A stretch of 64,000 nt of DNA from positions 15,569 through 79,568 of the forward strand of contig DIXU01000010.1 of the NCBI GenBank assembly GCA_002436105.1. The letters are read 5' to 3'. Under the pieces are notes generated by a model, which was given only the letters and a program-made list of their open reading frames with translations, did no database searches and was not told the origin of the DNA. This DNA is from Candidatus Aminicenantes bacterium UBA6072 (lineage in GTDB: Bacteria > Acidobacteriota > Aminicenantia > UBA2199). Shown here in pieces: positions 52,054 through 62,400 of this stretch. Each line of letters opens with the position of its first letter. The stretch's first letter is position 1. Made by a program: the position numbers and the translations under genes.

Positions 52054-52902
52054 CTATCTTGTTTTCAGCAGGTCGTGGGTGAACGGCTTTCCCTGGACCT
52101 TGGCGTACTTGAAATCGCTGCTGCCGGCGAAGTCGCTGCCGCTGAAATCGGGGTTCTGCGAGAACTTGGCGTACTTGAAATTGGCCAGGCGCCGGAACGC
52201 GGCGTCGGCGAAGATCGCGGCCGCGCGGAACTTGGCGTACTTGAAATTCGCCTCGCCCTGGAAGCCGGCCTTCTCGAAATCGGCCGCCATGGGGAATTCC
52301 GCGTACTTGAAGTTCGCCTCACGCCGGAAAACGGCGTCGGTAAAGACTGCGGTTGCGGGGAATTCCACGTACTTGAAATTGGCGTCATCCTGGAAGCGCG
52401 CCGCCGAAAAGTCGCTGTCGACGGAGAATTTCGCGTACTTGAAGAGGGCCTCGGAGCCGTAGGTCGTGTTCTTGAAATCGGCCTGCCCCTTGAACTTCGC
52501 GTACTTGAAGTGCGACTTGCCCTGGAATTCGCAGCCCGCGAAGGAGGCGTCCTGGTAGAAGATGACATTCATGGTCTTTTCGGCGTCGTCATCATGAACG
52601 TACGCCAGGACATCGCCGCGGAATACGCAGCGGCTGAATTTCAGCGGCACCCGTACATGCGACCAGTAGGTCGAAGTGGAGCCGTTGAATATCCCCTTGA
52701 TGCCTTCCCGGCGCTCGTCGGCCGTCGTGTCCCTGATGGACGTGAAGTCGAGGATGCCGATGATCTCGGCGTCGCTGTACTGGACCGCCTTTCCTTCGTT
52801 GATCTGGGCGATGATCCGGCTGGCCGGCACCTGGGTCCTGGCGAAGCCCCAGGCCGGGAGCAGCAGCACGGCGGCCAGCAGCAGAATCGTGCATTGTTTC
52901 AT
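52054..52902 (-). CDS. Secreted pentapeptide-repeat protein
   Basis: The 282-residue protein has a signal peptide (TILLLAAVLLLPAWGFA) and, from about residue 85, pentapeptide-type repeats dominated by phrases such as FKYAKF and ANFKYAEF at regular spacing, giving a right-handed quadrilateral beta-helix. Most repeats keep Phe at the centre position. The first 80 residues (RIIAQINEGKAVQYSDAEIIGILDF) resemble a capping region. Some such proteins bind gyrase, but those are cytoplasmic; a secreted one is more likely structural. Start at 52902 with AGGAGG upstream. Confidence 0.83.
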   Translation of the reverse strand: MKQCTILLLAAVLLLPAWGFARTQVPASRIIAQINEGKAVQYSDAEIIGILDFTSIRDTTADERREGIKGIFNGSTSTYWSHVRVPLKFSRCVFRGDVLAYVHDDDAEKTMNVIFYQDASFAGCEFQGKSHFKYAKFKGQADFKNTTYGSEALFKYAKFSVDSDFSAARFQDDANFKYVEFPATAVFTDAVFRREANFKYAEFPMAADFEKAGFQGEANFKYAKFRAAAIFADAAFRRLANFKYAKFSQNPDFSGSDFAGSSDFKYAKVQGKPFTHDLLKTR

Positions 52903-53283
52903 ATTGCCTCCTACGCATTGAATTTTGCCTGTTTCCGTGTGGTTCTCAATAATCATGAGCTTTCTACCCTAGACAACGGTCCCCGGCGGGTTACGGTTCC
53001 ATTGAAAATGAAAAAAACCGGGGGACGGCAAGAGGCTGAAGTGGGCGATCGTCATGCGTTTTGCGAAATTGCGCCGGAGAACCTGGAGCATCCGCTGAAT
53101 TCCACACGGAGTCCGGGAAGATCGTGCACGCAGCATGATCTTAATTCTGGCCAGCATCCCGCCCAGGGGATGGGGATTCGGCATCCGGAATCGATCTGGA
53201 AATTCCGCTTGGTTTTTGCTGCTCGAACTCTTTCCGTGCACCTTCAATGCCATGCTCGCGAAACAGATCTTCCAGCGTAGGAC
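52903..53283. other. 381-nt intergenic region with a possible gene remnant
   Basis: No complete gene. See the possible remnant at 53141-53280. The left end holds the leader of the pentapeptide gene. Confidence 0.45.
53141..53280 (-). pseudogene. Possible remnant of a hydrolase C-terminal tail
   Basis: One minus-strand frame reads SPTLEDLFREHGIEGARKEF, which resembles the helical tail found after beta-lactamase-type or peptidase domains, then loses pattern and stops. It has no start, no ribosome-binding site and no continuation. It could be chance. Confidence 0.25.
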
Positions 53284-56200
53284 TTACCGTTCGCTCACTT
53301 CCCAGCCGCTCATGCGGGCCAGCAGCCACCACGTGGCAGCGCCCTGGCGGAGCAGGTTCGCCTCGTTGGCCATGCCCGGCTCCAGGCGGTAGGCCGGGTG
53401 GCGCACCGGGGCATCGTCCTTCAGGGCGTGTTCGCCGGCATGCCAGCTCTCGATGTCGGAGGTGTCCAGCAGCGCCCCCTGCGTTTGCAGCACATGCTCG
53501 CGCACCCGGCGGTTGAACCGCTCCAGCAATTCGTCCGGCTCGTCCATGCTCACCGTCGAGCACACCCATGTCACTCCCGGCAAGCGGTCCGCCAGCTCCT
53601 GCAGCACCGCCAGGTAACCCTCGGCGTTGAGTTGGCCTGAGCGCAGCGAGGGCTCGTCGGCCCTGACCAGCGCCACCGTGGCGTTGCTGTCCAGGATGGC
53701 TTTCTCCACGACCCATGGCCACTCCCGCAGATCGAAAACCCCTTCAGGCCGCCAGGTCGCTTCCTGCAGGGGCAAGCCGATGCCGTCCGGCGGGTCGGCG
53801 GTCGTGACGACCAGGTTCGGGTCGCGGCTGCCCAGCAGTCTCATGCCCAGCAGGGCCGGGTCGTTGCCCCGGGCGCTGATGACCAGCAGCCGCTGCAGCG
53901 CGCGCGCCCGTTCCAGCCATTCCCGCGGCGGCTGGATCGTCTCTGCCTGCCGGTGATCGGCCACCAACGCGTCTCCTTCGCTGATGGCGAAGGGGCCGTC
54001 GCTGTAATCCTCCTGCGAGCCGTCGGCGGCTCTCAAGCGGATGGAGTAGAGTGCCCCCGCCGGCGCCGTGCCGCCCTGGTGGACGCCCACCGTCCACAGG
54101 TAGCTGCCCTGCGACGCCGGGATGCCGGTCGCGATCTGGCCGATCTTTTTGGCCTTTTCGAACAGGATCAGCCGCACCTCCCCGCTGAAGCCGTTGGCGT
54201 TCCAGGTGATGTTCTGCTGTGTGCCGCTCTCCCAGCTCTCGCCGCCGTTGGGCGAGGTCACCTCCAGCTGCGCCGGGCCGATCAGGGCGAACAGATAGTC
54301 GCTGGGGTCGACGAGGGTGTTGTCGGTGCTGCGCAGGTACAGGCGGTAATCGGAGCCCTCGGGTGCCATGCCCTCGATGCATTGCCCGACCGTCCAGCTG
54401 TAGGAGCCCGCACTGGCGCTGACGCCGGTGGCGATGTTGCCGAAGCGGACGCCGCCCTTGAACAGGACCAGGCGCACGGTGCCGGTGTAGGCGACTGCGT
54501 CCCAGGTGATGCTTCGGGTCTCCCCCAGGGTCCAGTGCTCGCCGCCGTTGGGCGCGGTCAGCCGCAGCGCTGGAACCATCGACGCCGCGTAATCCTGGGA
54601 GGTCTGGTCGGCGGTGACGTTGGCGTAGCCGCGGCTGGCCGGGTTGAACGCATAGCCGGCCAGCGCCGGCGTAACCGTCCCCGACCAGTCGTAGTCGACG
54701 CTGGCGGTGTAGAACCCCGCCGGGTTGGTATGCGGGTTGCCGGGCAGGCCGCTCATGACCACGCCGGCCAGCGGCGCCTCCCCGCAGGTGATCGTGCCGG
54801 AGATGGTCAGGCTGCTCGGCGTGGTCACGATGCTGAACACCGTGTCGCTGCTGTCGCCCGGGAAGCTGTCGGCATGCTCCAGCAGCTGCACGTAGCAGTT
54901 GTCCGACGGCGTGTCGGGAACGGTCCACAGATGGCTCCCGTCGTTGGCCGTGTCGACGATGATCGAGTTCCAATTCAAGCCGCCGTTGGTTGAATAGATG
55001 ATATCGATGTTGCCCACCGTCCCTGTCGATGTCCAGGTGATCTCCTGAGTGCTGGCCGCCGCCCAGCTCTCGCCGCCGTTGGGCGAGGTGACGGTGATGG
55101 TCGGCGGCGGCAGGATGGTGAACATCGAGTTGCTGCCGTCGAGCGGGTCGCCGTCGCTCTCCGAGATCCGCACCAGGCAGGAGGTCGAGGGCGCGTTGGG
55201 GACGGTCCAGGAATAGCTGCCGTCGTTGGCTTCATCCGCCGCCACGGATAGCCAATTGTCGCCGCCGTCGGTGGAATAGTCGATGTGGACGTCACCCACC
55301 GTGCCCCCGGAGGTCCAGGTGATGTCATGGCTCTCCCCCGCGGTCCAGCTCTCGCCGCCGTTGGGCGAGGTGAGGGTGAGGGACGGGTCGACGGTGACCG
55401 GCAGGGAGAAGACCACGCCCCGGTTGCTGTCGCCGCCGGAACTCGTCATGCCATAGAGGGTCGAGCCGGAAATGATCACGTCTCCATAGGGCTGATAGCC
55501 GTCGGCGGCGCCGCCGGTGAATTCGTGCAGTACCGCATAGCCGCTGCCGTCGGTCTGCACCTTGAACACCGTGCCGGCGAAATCGACGTCGCCCCCGTTC
55601 GGGGTCATGCCGCAGAGGGTGGAGCCGGAGAGAGCCAGGGAGCCCAATGGATAGCGGCCGTCGGAAGTGCCGCCGGCGAATTCGTGCAGCAGGGAAAAAT
55701 CCGTGCCGTCGGTCTTTACCTTGAAGATCGTGCCGCGGTTGAGATCGCCGCCGGCACTGGTCAGGCCGTAAAGATAGCCGCCGGCAAGGACCAGAGAACC
55801 CCAGGAATTCTCGCCGTCGGCCCCGCCGCCGGCGAACTCGTGCAGTTTGGTATAACCGCTGCCGTCGATCTGGAGCTTGAAGACGGTCCCCTTGCTGTTG
55901 CTGCCGCCATAAGGGGCGACGCCATAAAGGGTCGAACCGGACAGGATCAGGGACCCATTTGGCTGCTGTCCATCCGAATAGGATAAATCATGCAGCAGGG
56001 CAAAGTCCGTGCCATCGGTTTCCATCTTGAAAATCGTTCCCTGATCGTTGTCGCCGCCCAACTGGGTCATGCCGAAAAGGGTCGTGCCGTACAAGGTGAG
56101 AGTCCCAATGGGGTATTTCCCGTCATCCGCCCCGCCCACAAAGCTGTGCAGCAGGGCAAAGCCCGTGCCGTCGGTATCGATCTTGAATATCGTGCCAAAG

Positions 56201-56544
56201 CCGCTGCCGCTGGTGCCGCCGAAGCGGGTCATGCCGTAGAGGGTCGAGCCGGACAGGATCAGGGAGCCCATCGGGCCGTTCCCGTCGCCGGCGGCCCAGG
56301 CAAATTCGTGCAGCACGGTAAAGCCGCTGCCGTCGGCCTGCATCTTGAAGACCGTGCCACTGTCCTCGCTGCCGCCGAATTGGGTCATGCCGTAGAGGGT
56401 CGAGCCAGATATGAGCAGGGACCCGTAGGGGCACTTCCCGTCGCCGGTGCCGCCGGCGAACTCGTGCAGCAGGCTGATCTGGGCCCGGGCCGGCGCTGCC
56501 AGCAGGAATAATGCGATCAGGGTCAGCAAGGCGGTTTTTTTCAT
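53284..56544 (-). CDS. Giant surface protein: GloVer repeats, Ig-like modules, degenerate SGNH-like domain
   Basis: The 1086-residue protein has a signal peptide, then seven tandem GloVer-type repeats (TIGR03803; about 25-370; each like GTVFKMQADGSGFTVLHEF then GSLILSGSTLYGMT). Two Kre9/Knh1-like modules (SPNGGESW) follow, then a carboxypeptidase-regulatory-like domain (ISGTITCGEAPLAGVVMSG), then two more SPNGG/APNGG modules. The last about 230 residues align with SGNH-type hydrolase domains (DHRQAETIQPPREWL, LPGVTWVCSTVSM, LLDTSDIESW), but the expected catalytic Ser/His/Asn-type residues are replaced. Start 56544 has AGGAGA 8 nt upstream. Likely a cell-surface binding or scaffold protein. 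Confidence 0.8.
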   Translation of the reverse strand: MKKTALLTLIALFLLAAPARAQISLLHEFAGGTGDGKCPYGSLLISGSTLYGMTQFGGSEDSGTVFKMQADGSGFTVLHEFAWAAGDGNGPMGSLILSGSTLYGMTRFGGTSGSGFGTIFKIDTDGTGFALLHSFVGGADDGKYPIGTLTLYGTTLFGMTQLGGDNDQGTIFKMETDGTDFALLHDLSYSDGQQPNGSLILSGSTLYGVAPYGGSNSKGTVFKLQIDGSGYTKLHEFAGGGADGENSWGSLVLAGGYLYGLTSAGGDLNRGTIFKVKTDGTDFSLLHEFAGGTSDGRYPLGSLALSGSTLCGMTPNGGDVDFAGTVFKVQTDGSGYAVLHEFTGGAADGYQPYGDVIISGSTLYGMTSSGGDSNRGVVFSLPVTVDPSLTLTSPNGGESWTAGESHDITWTSGGTVGDVHIDYSTDGGDNWLSVAADEANDGSYSWTVPNAPSTSCLVRISESDGDPLDGSNSMFTILPPPTITVTSPNGGESWAAASTQEITWTSTGTVGNIDIIYSTNGGLNWNSIIVDTANDGSHLWTVPDTPSDNCYVQLLEHADSFPGDSSDTVFSIVTTPSSLTISGTITCGEAPLAGVVMSGLPGNPHTNPAGFYTASVDYDWSGTVTPALAGYAFNPASRGYANVTADQTSQDYAASMVPALRLTAPNGGEHWTLGETRSITWDAVAYTGTVRLVLFKGGVRFGNIATGVSASAGSYSWTVGQCIEGMAPEGSDYRLYLRSTDNTLVDPSDYLFALIGPAQLEVTSPNGGESWESGTQQNITWNANGFSGEVRLILFEKAKKIGQIATGIPASQGSYLWTVGVHQGGTAPAGALYSIRLRAADGSQEDYSDGPFAISEGDALVADHRQAETIQPPREWLERARALQRLLVISARGNDPALLGMRLLGSRDPNLVVTTADPPDGIGLPLQEATWRPEGVFDLREWPWVVEKAILDSNATVALVRADEPSLRSGQLNAEGYLAVLQELADRLPGVTWVCSTVSMDEPDELLERFNRRVREHVLQTQGALLDTSDIESWHAGEHALKDDAPVRHPAYRLEPGMANEANLLRQGAATWWLLARMSGWEVSER

Positions 56545-56807
56545 GGTCGTCTCCTGAACGGAAAAATTTTGATAGAAAACGGCGCCGCGCGGATTTTTTG
56601 ATTTAAAAAATCGGCGTCTCACTCACTGGTCTCCCTCGTGCCAACAACATAAGACATCATAAAAACAAAGTCAATACCCGGTTCAACAGCGGCATCTACC
56701 CGTCATCACCGGGAAGAACGCGCACGGTTCATGGGACCCGGATGATCGGTCGTGCCAGCGGTTCCCGGCGGAACGCCGGCTTCCCGCTCAAGCAGCCGGC
56801 CCGGCGA
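56545..56807. other. 263-nt gap between surface-protein genes
   Basis: It holds a leader hairpin (GATTTTTT...AAAAAATC, 56592-56612) and the promoter at 56646-56674. Nothing else is recognised. Confidence 0.5.
56646..56674 (-). promoter_or_regulatory. Promoter of the GloVer surface protein gene
   Basis: On the minus strand TTGACT, 17 nt, TATGTT. About 100 nt of leader follows, with an AT-rich inverted repeat. Confidence 0.5.
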
Positions 56808-59357
56808 TCAATCGCCGATGGCAAACGGCGCGTCGCTGTAGTCTTCCTGCGAGCCGTCCCCGGCCAGCACGCGAATGGAGTAGAGGCTGCCCGGAGGCGC
56901 CGTGCCGTTGGCGTGGCTGCCCACCGTCCAGCTGAAGGCGCCCTGCGCGGCCGGGATGCCGGTGGCGATCTGGCCGATCTTGGCCGCCTTGTTGAACAGG
57001 ACCAGGCGCACCGTGCCGTCGTAGCCGTTGGCGTTCCAGGTGATGCTCCGCGTCGCGCCCAGCTCCCAGCTCTCACCGCCGTTGGGCGCGGTCACCTCCA
57101 GCTGCGCCGGGACGGTCAGCGCAAAGCGGTAGTCGCCGGCGTCGGAGATTGTATTGTCGCCGCTGCGCAGGTAGAAGCGGAAGTCGCTTCCGGCCGGCGC
57201 CGTGCCGTTGTCGAATGTCTGGCCCACGGTCCAGGCATAGGAACCCGCGGCCGCGTCGACGCCGGTGGCGATGTTGCCGAAGCGGCTGCCGCCCTTGAAC
57301 AGGACCAGGCGCACCGGGCCTTCGTAGCCGGCAGCGTTCCAGGTGATGTCGCGGGTCTCCCCCAGGTTCCAGCGCTCCCAGCCGTTGGGGGCGGTGACCG
57401 TCAGGCTTCCCCCGTCGATGATGTCGGCCAGTTCCTTTCGCGCGGCTTCCCAGACGTCCGGGTCGGTCGGCCAGCTGATGTCCGAGTAGACATAGGTGGG
57501 GTCGTCCTCGCTCTCCACCCCGACCTCCCAGTAGAACGCGGGCATGATCCGGGCCACGATCCCGGCCGTGCGCGCCGGGTCGATGGCCGAGGCCAGCGCC
57601 AGGTAATCCACGTCCTGGATGCCCCGCCGCCAGTGCTTGAGGCGCAGGGAGGCGATCGGCCCGGCCAGGCCGTAGCTGTCCGCGGGATAGAGGACGTCGG
57701 TGCCGGGATAGAACAGCACGCCGTCGCCGTTGGCATAGTTCCACCCGGTCTCCCCCTGGACGTCGTCGGTTTCGGCAAAAGTGCCGAAGGTCTGCGCCTG
57801 CTGGAACAGGTTGGCCCGCGACCGGGGGTCGGAATAGCCGTAGGCCTGGAAATTCACGTAGTAGGTGGATTCCCAGTAGAACCAGCGCTGGATCCCCTTC
57901 TTGTACTGCCCCCAGGGGATCGATCTCAGGGCCACGCCGTCGTCCTCGGTCATGAAGCAGGCGGTGGCGGGTCGGAAGCCGTTGTAGGCGAACAGCCGCT
58001 TGTCGGGATCGGCCAGCACCAGGTCGGCGGCGTTCTGCCAGGCGGCGGTGATCCCCAGCAGGGCCGGGGAGCAGGGGATGTCCAGGGACGGCACGTGGGC
58101 CAGGGCTTCGGGGATGGAAATCGTGGCCAGGGAGAGCAGGCGGTTCCCCGGGCCCGGGTTGTTGTTGATCCACTGCGCCCATTGCTCCTGCAGGGCGTAA
58201 TCGTCCGACTCGTCGATCAGGTAGAGGAAGGCGTCGGTGGGCGTGGCAAACGCCCGGGCGTCGAACCAGTTCACCCAGGCATCGGTGTTGCTGCGCATCT
58301 CCGCCTCGCTGGCCGGGTTCCACATGGAGGTCCAGGAGCCGTAGGTGCCGATGGAATAGACGTTGTTGCCCACGCCCGCGCCGGGGCCGGCGTAGCCGTT
58401 GGCCGCGGTGAAAAGGCTGCCGTCGAGCCGGGCGGTCCAGCCGTCGTCCATGCGGGCGATGGTGCCGCCGTCGGCGCCGATCATGGATATCTTGTGCCGG
58501 TGGGCCATTTGCACGTGGCGGTCGATGATGCGCATGGATTGGGGAAACAGGGGGTCGCCCGGCTCGATCCAGGCCTGGTTCAAATAGCGCTCGTTGACGT
58601 CGCTGGTCCCCATGACCAGCATGGTCCTGGAGTGCGGCAGGTCCGGCAGGGCGAAGTCGCGCACGAGCAGGTCGACCGGGACCTGCCAGGCGGGCGCGCC
58701 GCCGACGGTGATGTTGACCGTGCCGACATAGGCCCCGGCCGCGGCCGTCCCGGGAATGTAGATGTCGCACCAGATGGACTGGTTGTTCCCCGCGGGAACC
58801 GTGAACAACGGATGCGCTTCCAGGGGGACGGCGATGTCCGGGTATTCCTTGTCATGGTCGGGCCGGTCCGTCCAGCCCGTTCCCGGGTTGGCAAAGCGGC
58901 CGTCGTGAGGGCGCCGCAGTCTCCGGGGGACATGCCTTTCATCATAATAATTTTCGTATCCCAGGTTGCTGAGCCCCTTGATCCGGAGATAGCGCACGTA
59001 GAACAACTCGATGGGACGTCCCGTCCAGTCGAACAGGCCGTCTCCCGAGGCGGCGGCCGAGGAGATTACCGCGCCGCCGGGGCCGGTCAGCCGGTCGAGC
59101 TCCACCCGGACGTTTTCCAGGGCGGCAGCGGGAGCCTCGATCACCAGGTTGAAGCTGACCACTTCGTTGCGGGCGCCGAAAAGGGTGATGCGCGAGCCGG
59201 TCCAGACGGAGTTGATCACCGCAACCGGGCAGGCGGCGGCGCGCAGCTCGTCCCGGGTGACCTTGTCCTCGCCGTTGTTGGCCCAGACCTGGGCCGGCAG
59301 CGGCAGCGCCGGCCACAAGGCCAATAAGAACAGGATGCCGCATTTTCTCGATATCAT
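56808..59357 (-). CDS. GH123/DUF4091-like secreted glycoside hydrolase with two C-terminal Ig modules
   Basis: The 849-residue protein has a signal peptide (GILFLLALWPALPLPAQ), an N-terminal beta domain, a TIM-barrel-like catalytic region with the Asp-Glu pair expected in GH123 (FLYLIDESDD), and the DUF4091 hallmark ASLRLKHWRRGIQDVDYLAL. Two copies of the Kre9/Knh1-like module (APNGWERW, APNGGESW) end the protein. GH123 enzymes release N-acetylgalactosamine from glycans. The start at 59357 (MISRKCG) follows GGGGGCAAAG; the longer frame to 59417 is possible. Probably displayed on the surface for glycan breakdown. Confidence 0.8.
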   Translation of the reverse strand: MISRKCGILFLLALWPALPLPAQVWANNGEDKVTRDELRAAACPVAVINSVWTGSRITLFGARNEVVSFNLVIEAPAAALENVRVELDRLTGPGGAVISSAAASGDGLFDWTGRPIELFYVRYLRIKGLSNLGYENYYDERHVPRRLRRPHDGRFANPGTGWTDRPDHDKEYPDIAVPLEAHPLFTVPAGNNQSIWCDIYIPGTAAAGAYVGTVNITVGGAPAWQVPVDLLVRDFALPDLPHSRTMLVMGTSDVNERYLNQAWIEPGDPLFPQSMRIIDRHVQMAHRHKISMIGADGGTIARMDDGWTARLDGSLFTAANGYAGPGAGVGNNVYSIGTYGSWTSMWNPASEAEMRSNTDAWVNWFDARAFATPTDAFLYLIDESDDYALQEQWAQWINNNPGPGNRLLSLATISIPEALAHVPSLDIPCSPALLGITAAWQNAADLVLADPDKRLFAYNGFRPATACFMTEDDGVALRSIPWGQYKKGIQRWFYWESTYYVNFQAYGYSDPRSRANLFQQAQTFGTFAETDDVQGETGWNYANGDGVLFYPGTDVLYPADSYGLAGPIASLRLKHWRRGIQDVDYLALASAIDPARTAGIVARIMPAFYWEVGVESEDDPTYVYSDISWPTDPDVWEAARKELADIIDGGSLTVTAPNGWERWNLGETRDITWNAAGYEGPVRLVLFKGGSRFGNIATGVDAAAGSYAWTVGQTFDNGTAPAGSDFRFYLRSGDNTISDAGDYRFALTVPAQLEVTAPNGGESWELGATRSITWNANGYDGTVRLVLFNKAAKIGQIATGIPAAQGAFSWTVGSHANGTAPPGSLYSIRVLAGDGSQEDYSDAPFAIGD

Positions 59358-59477
59358 CTTTGCCCCCATGGCTGGATGGATTATGGCAGAAGAATCATCG
59401 CGGCGCAACGGAAACATGGACGGTTGTCCTGCCTTGCGCCTTACGCCGTCCGCCCCGAGCCGAGAAGCAACAATTTC

Positions 59478-62400
59478 TTAGTTGGTAATCGCGAACGGCG
59501 CGTCGCTGTAATCTTCCTGGCTGCCGTCCCCGGCCAGCAGGCGGATGGAGTAGAGGCCCCCCGCCGGGGCCGTGCCGCCGTCGTGGCTGCCCACGGTCCA
59601 GGAGTAGCTCCCCTGCGCGGCCGGGATGCCGGTGGCGATCTGGCCGACCTTGGCCGCCTTGTTGAACAGGATCAGGCGCACCGTGCCGCCGTAGCCGTTG
59701 GCGTTCCAGGTGATGCTCCGCGTCGCGCCCAGGGGCCAGCTCTCGCCGCCGTTGGGCGAGGTCAGCCGCAGCTGCGGCGCCGGGTTGATCAGGGCGAAGC
59801 GATAGTCGCTGGGGTCGACGATGGTATTGTCGGTGCTGCGCAGGTAGAGGCGGTAGTCGCTTCCCGGGGTGCCCGCGGCATCGATGGTCTGTCCCACGGT
59901 CCAGGCGTAGGATCCCGCCGCCGCGTCGATGCCGGTGGCGATGTTGCCCAGCCGGACGCCGCCCTTGAACAGCACCAGGCGCACCGTGCCCGTGTAGTTG
60001 GTCGCCGTCCAGAGGATGTTGCGGGTCTCGCCCAGGTTCCAGCGTTCCCAGCCGTCGGGGGAGGCGAGGGCCAGCTGGGCGCCGATGGCGATGGCGTGCG
60101 GCTCCGACCACAGCGAGAACAGCATGATGTGCGAGCTGCAGCGCGCCAGGGCCCGCACCGCGTAGGTGCCGGCGGCGCTCCAGCTGTGGGCGGCCGAGGT
60201 CACGCCCTGGGCCAGCCAGCCCGAGTTCGTGCCGTCGCCCCAATCGAACAGGTAGCGCAGGTTGTGCCCCAGGCTGGAAACGGCGCCGCCGGTGGCAAAC
60301 GTATAGCCGGTGCCGATCGCGCCCGTGCTGGCGCCGGTGGGGGTGGCCGGAAGCGAAATGGTCTCGCCGCTGGCGGAAGCGATGGCGAACACCCCGTCGC
60401 TGATGTCGGACACGGCGGGATCGGCGGCGTTGCAGACCTTGATCCGGCAGGCCGCCGAAGAGATGGCGGGGGCGATCCAATAGCAGGAACCGTCGTTGGC
60501 GACGTTGGCCTCCACCAGGTGCCAGATGACGCCGTTGTCGGTGGTGATGTAGATCGAGACGGCGGCGATGGCCGGGCTGGCGCTCCAGTAGATGTCCCGG
60601 TCGTTGCCCGCGTTGTAGCTTTCCCCGCCGTTGGGCGAAATGACGGTGACGGCCCGGCTGCTGAACTTGGCGACGAACGTGTCCCCGAGGCCTCCGTAGG
60701 CGGTGTCGAAAGACGCGGGAGTGACCGGGAAATCGGCGGCATCCGCGGTTTCCCCGACCAGGCAGAAATCGTCGCCGCGGACGGCGACGGCTTTGCCTTT
60801 GTCCTTGGCGAGGACGCCGCCCAGGAAGGTGGAATAGGCCAGGCTCGAGCCGTCGGCGGACAGCCTGGCGACGAATGCGTCCTGGTTGCCGTTGTAGCTC
60901 GCGTCGTGGGCGCCGGGTGTGGCCGGGAAATCGGCTGAAGCTGTCGAACCCGTCACATAGGCGCTGCCATCGGTGCCGAGCGCGAGGCTCCTGCCGACGG
61001 ATTCCTCGCCGCTGCCGCCCAGATAGGTGGAATAGAGCAGCGCCGTCCCGGTGGCGTTGAACTTGCAGACGTAGGCGTCATAGCCGCCGTTGTGGCTCAC
61101 GTCATAAGCCCCGGCGGTGACGGGAAAATCGCTGGAATCGGTATAGCCGCAGACCGTCGCGCAGTTGCTGCCGTCCACCTGGATCCCGTAGGCCGCCCCG
61201 TAACCGCTGCCGCCCAGGTAGGTGGACCAGACCAGCGCCGAGCCCGACGTGTTGATCTTGGTGACGATGCCGTCGGAATTATTGCGCGTCACGTCGAACG
61301 CCCCCGCCGTGACCGGGTAATCGCTGGACCAGGTGCCCCCGGCCACATACGCGTTGCCGCTGCCGTCCACGGCGAGGGCATGCGCCCAGTCCCAGTTGCT
61401 GCCGCCGATGAACGTGGAGTAAGCCAGGGCGCTTTCGCCCACGTTGAACTTGGTGACAAAGACGTCATGTTCGCCGTTGAAGCTGGTGTCGTAGGCCTCG
61501 GGGGTGACCGGAAAATCGTCGGAATAGGTCGTGCCGGTCACGTAGAGGTTGGTGCCGTCGTAGGCGATGGCATAGGCCTCGTCTCTTTCCTCCCCGCCCA
61601 GGAAGGTGGAGTAGGCCAGCCCCGAGCCGTCGGCACTGAGTTTGACGACGAACGCATCCACGCCGTCGTTGTAGTTCGCGTCGACGGCGCCGGCCGTGGT
61701 CGGGAAATTGGAAGAGCAGGTCAGGCCGGCGACGCACGCCATGTTGCCGGGGGTCAGCGCGATGCTGAGGCCGTACTCATAATTGCTTCCGCCGAGAAAG
61801 GTGGAATAGACGATCGCCGTGCCCGTGGCGTTGATCTTGGTGACGAAAACGTCATGGGAGCCGTTGGCGCTTCCGTCATAGGTCCCCACCGTAACGGGAA
61901 AATCGCTGGCCGTGGTATAGCCCGTCACGTAGGCGTTGCCGCTGCTGTCGAGGGCGACGGCGGAGGCATATTCGTTTGAAGATTCGTTGCTTCCGCCCAG
62001 GAACGTGGCGTAGACCAGCGGGTCGATGAAGAGCGGCCGGCTCTCGTCGTAGACGCCGATCGCGAAGCCGTATTCGTGTCTGCCGAGTTTCTTGAATTCC
62101 GCCGCCACCGCGACCCGGCGGCCGTCGATCTCCTGGTAGGCGGCCGGCCGCTTGTGGGTCAGTTTGCCGGTAGCGGTCTCCACCCGCAGGTCGCCGGCCG
62201 GGGTGATCGTCGTTTGCTGCACGCCGGCGTAGCGGAAGCGGATCGCCTGGGGATCCCCCCCGGGCAGCACTTCCCAGTCGTACTCGATCCGGCTCTCCGC
62301 GCCGTAGACCCGGAGATCGATGTTTTTATAGAGGTTGCGATAGCGGACCTCGGCGAAGGTGGCGATGGCGGTCCGCCACTTGGCGCTGTCGTTGCCGATG

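Noticed and set aside
56742..59327. An 861-codon plus-strand frame opposite the GH123-like gene
   Set aside because: Composition is that of antisense high-GC DNA and it has no domain.
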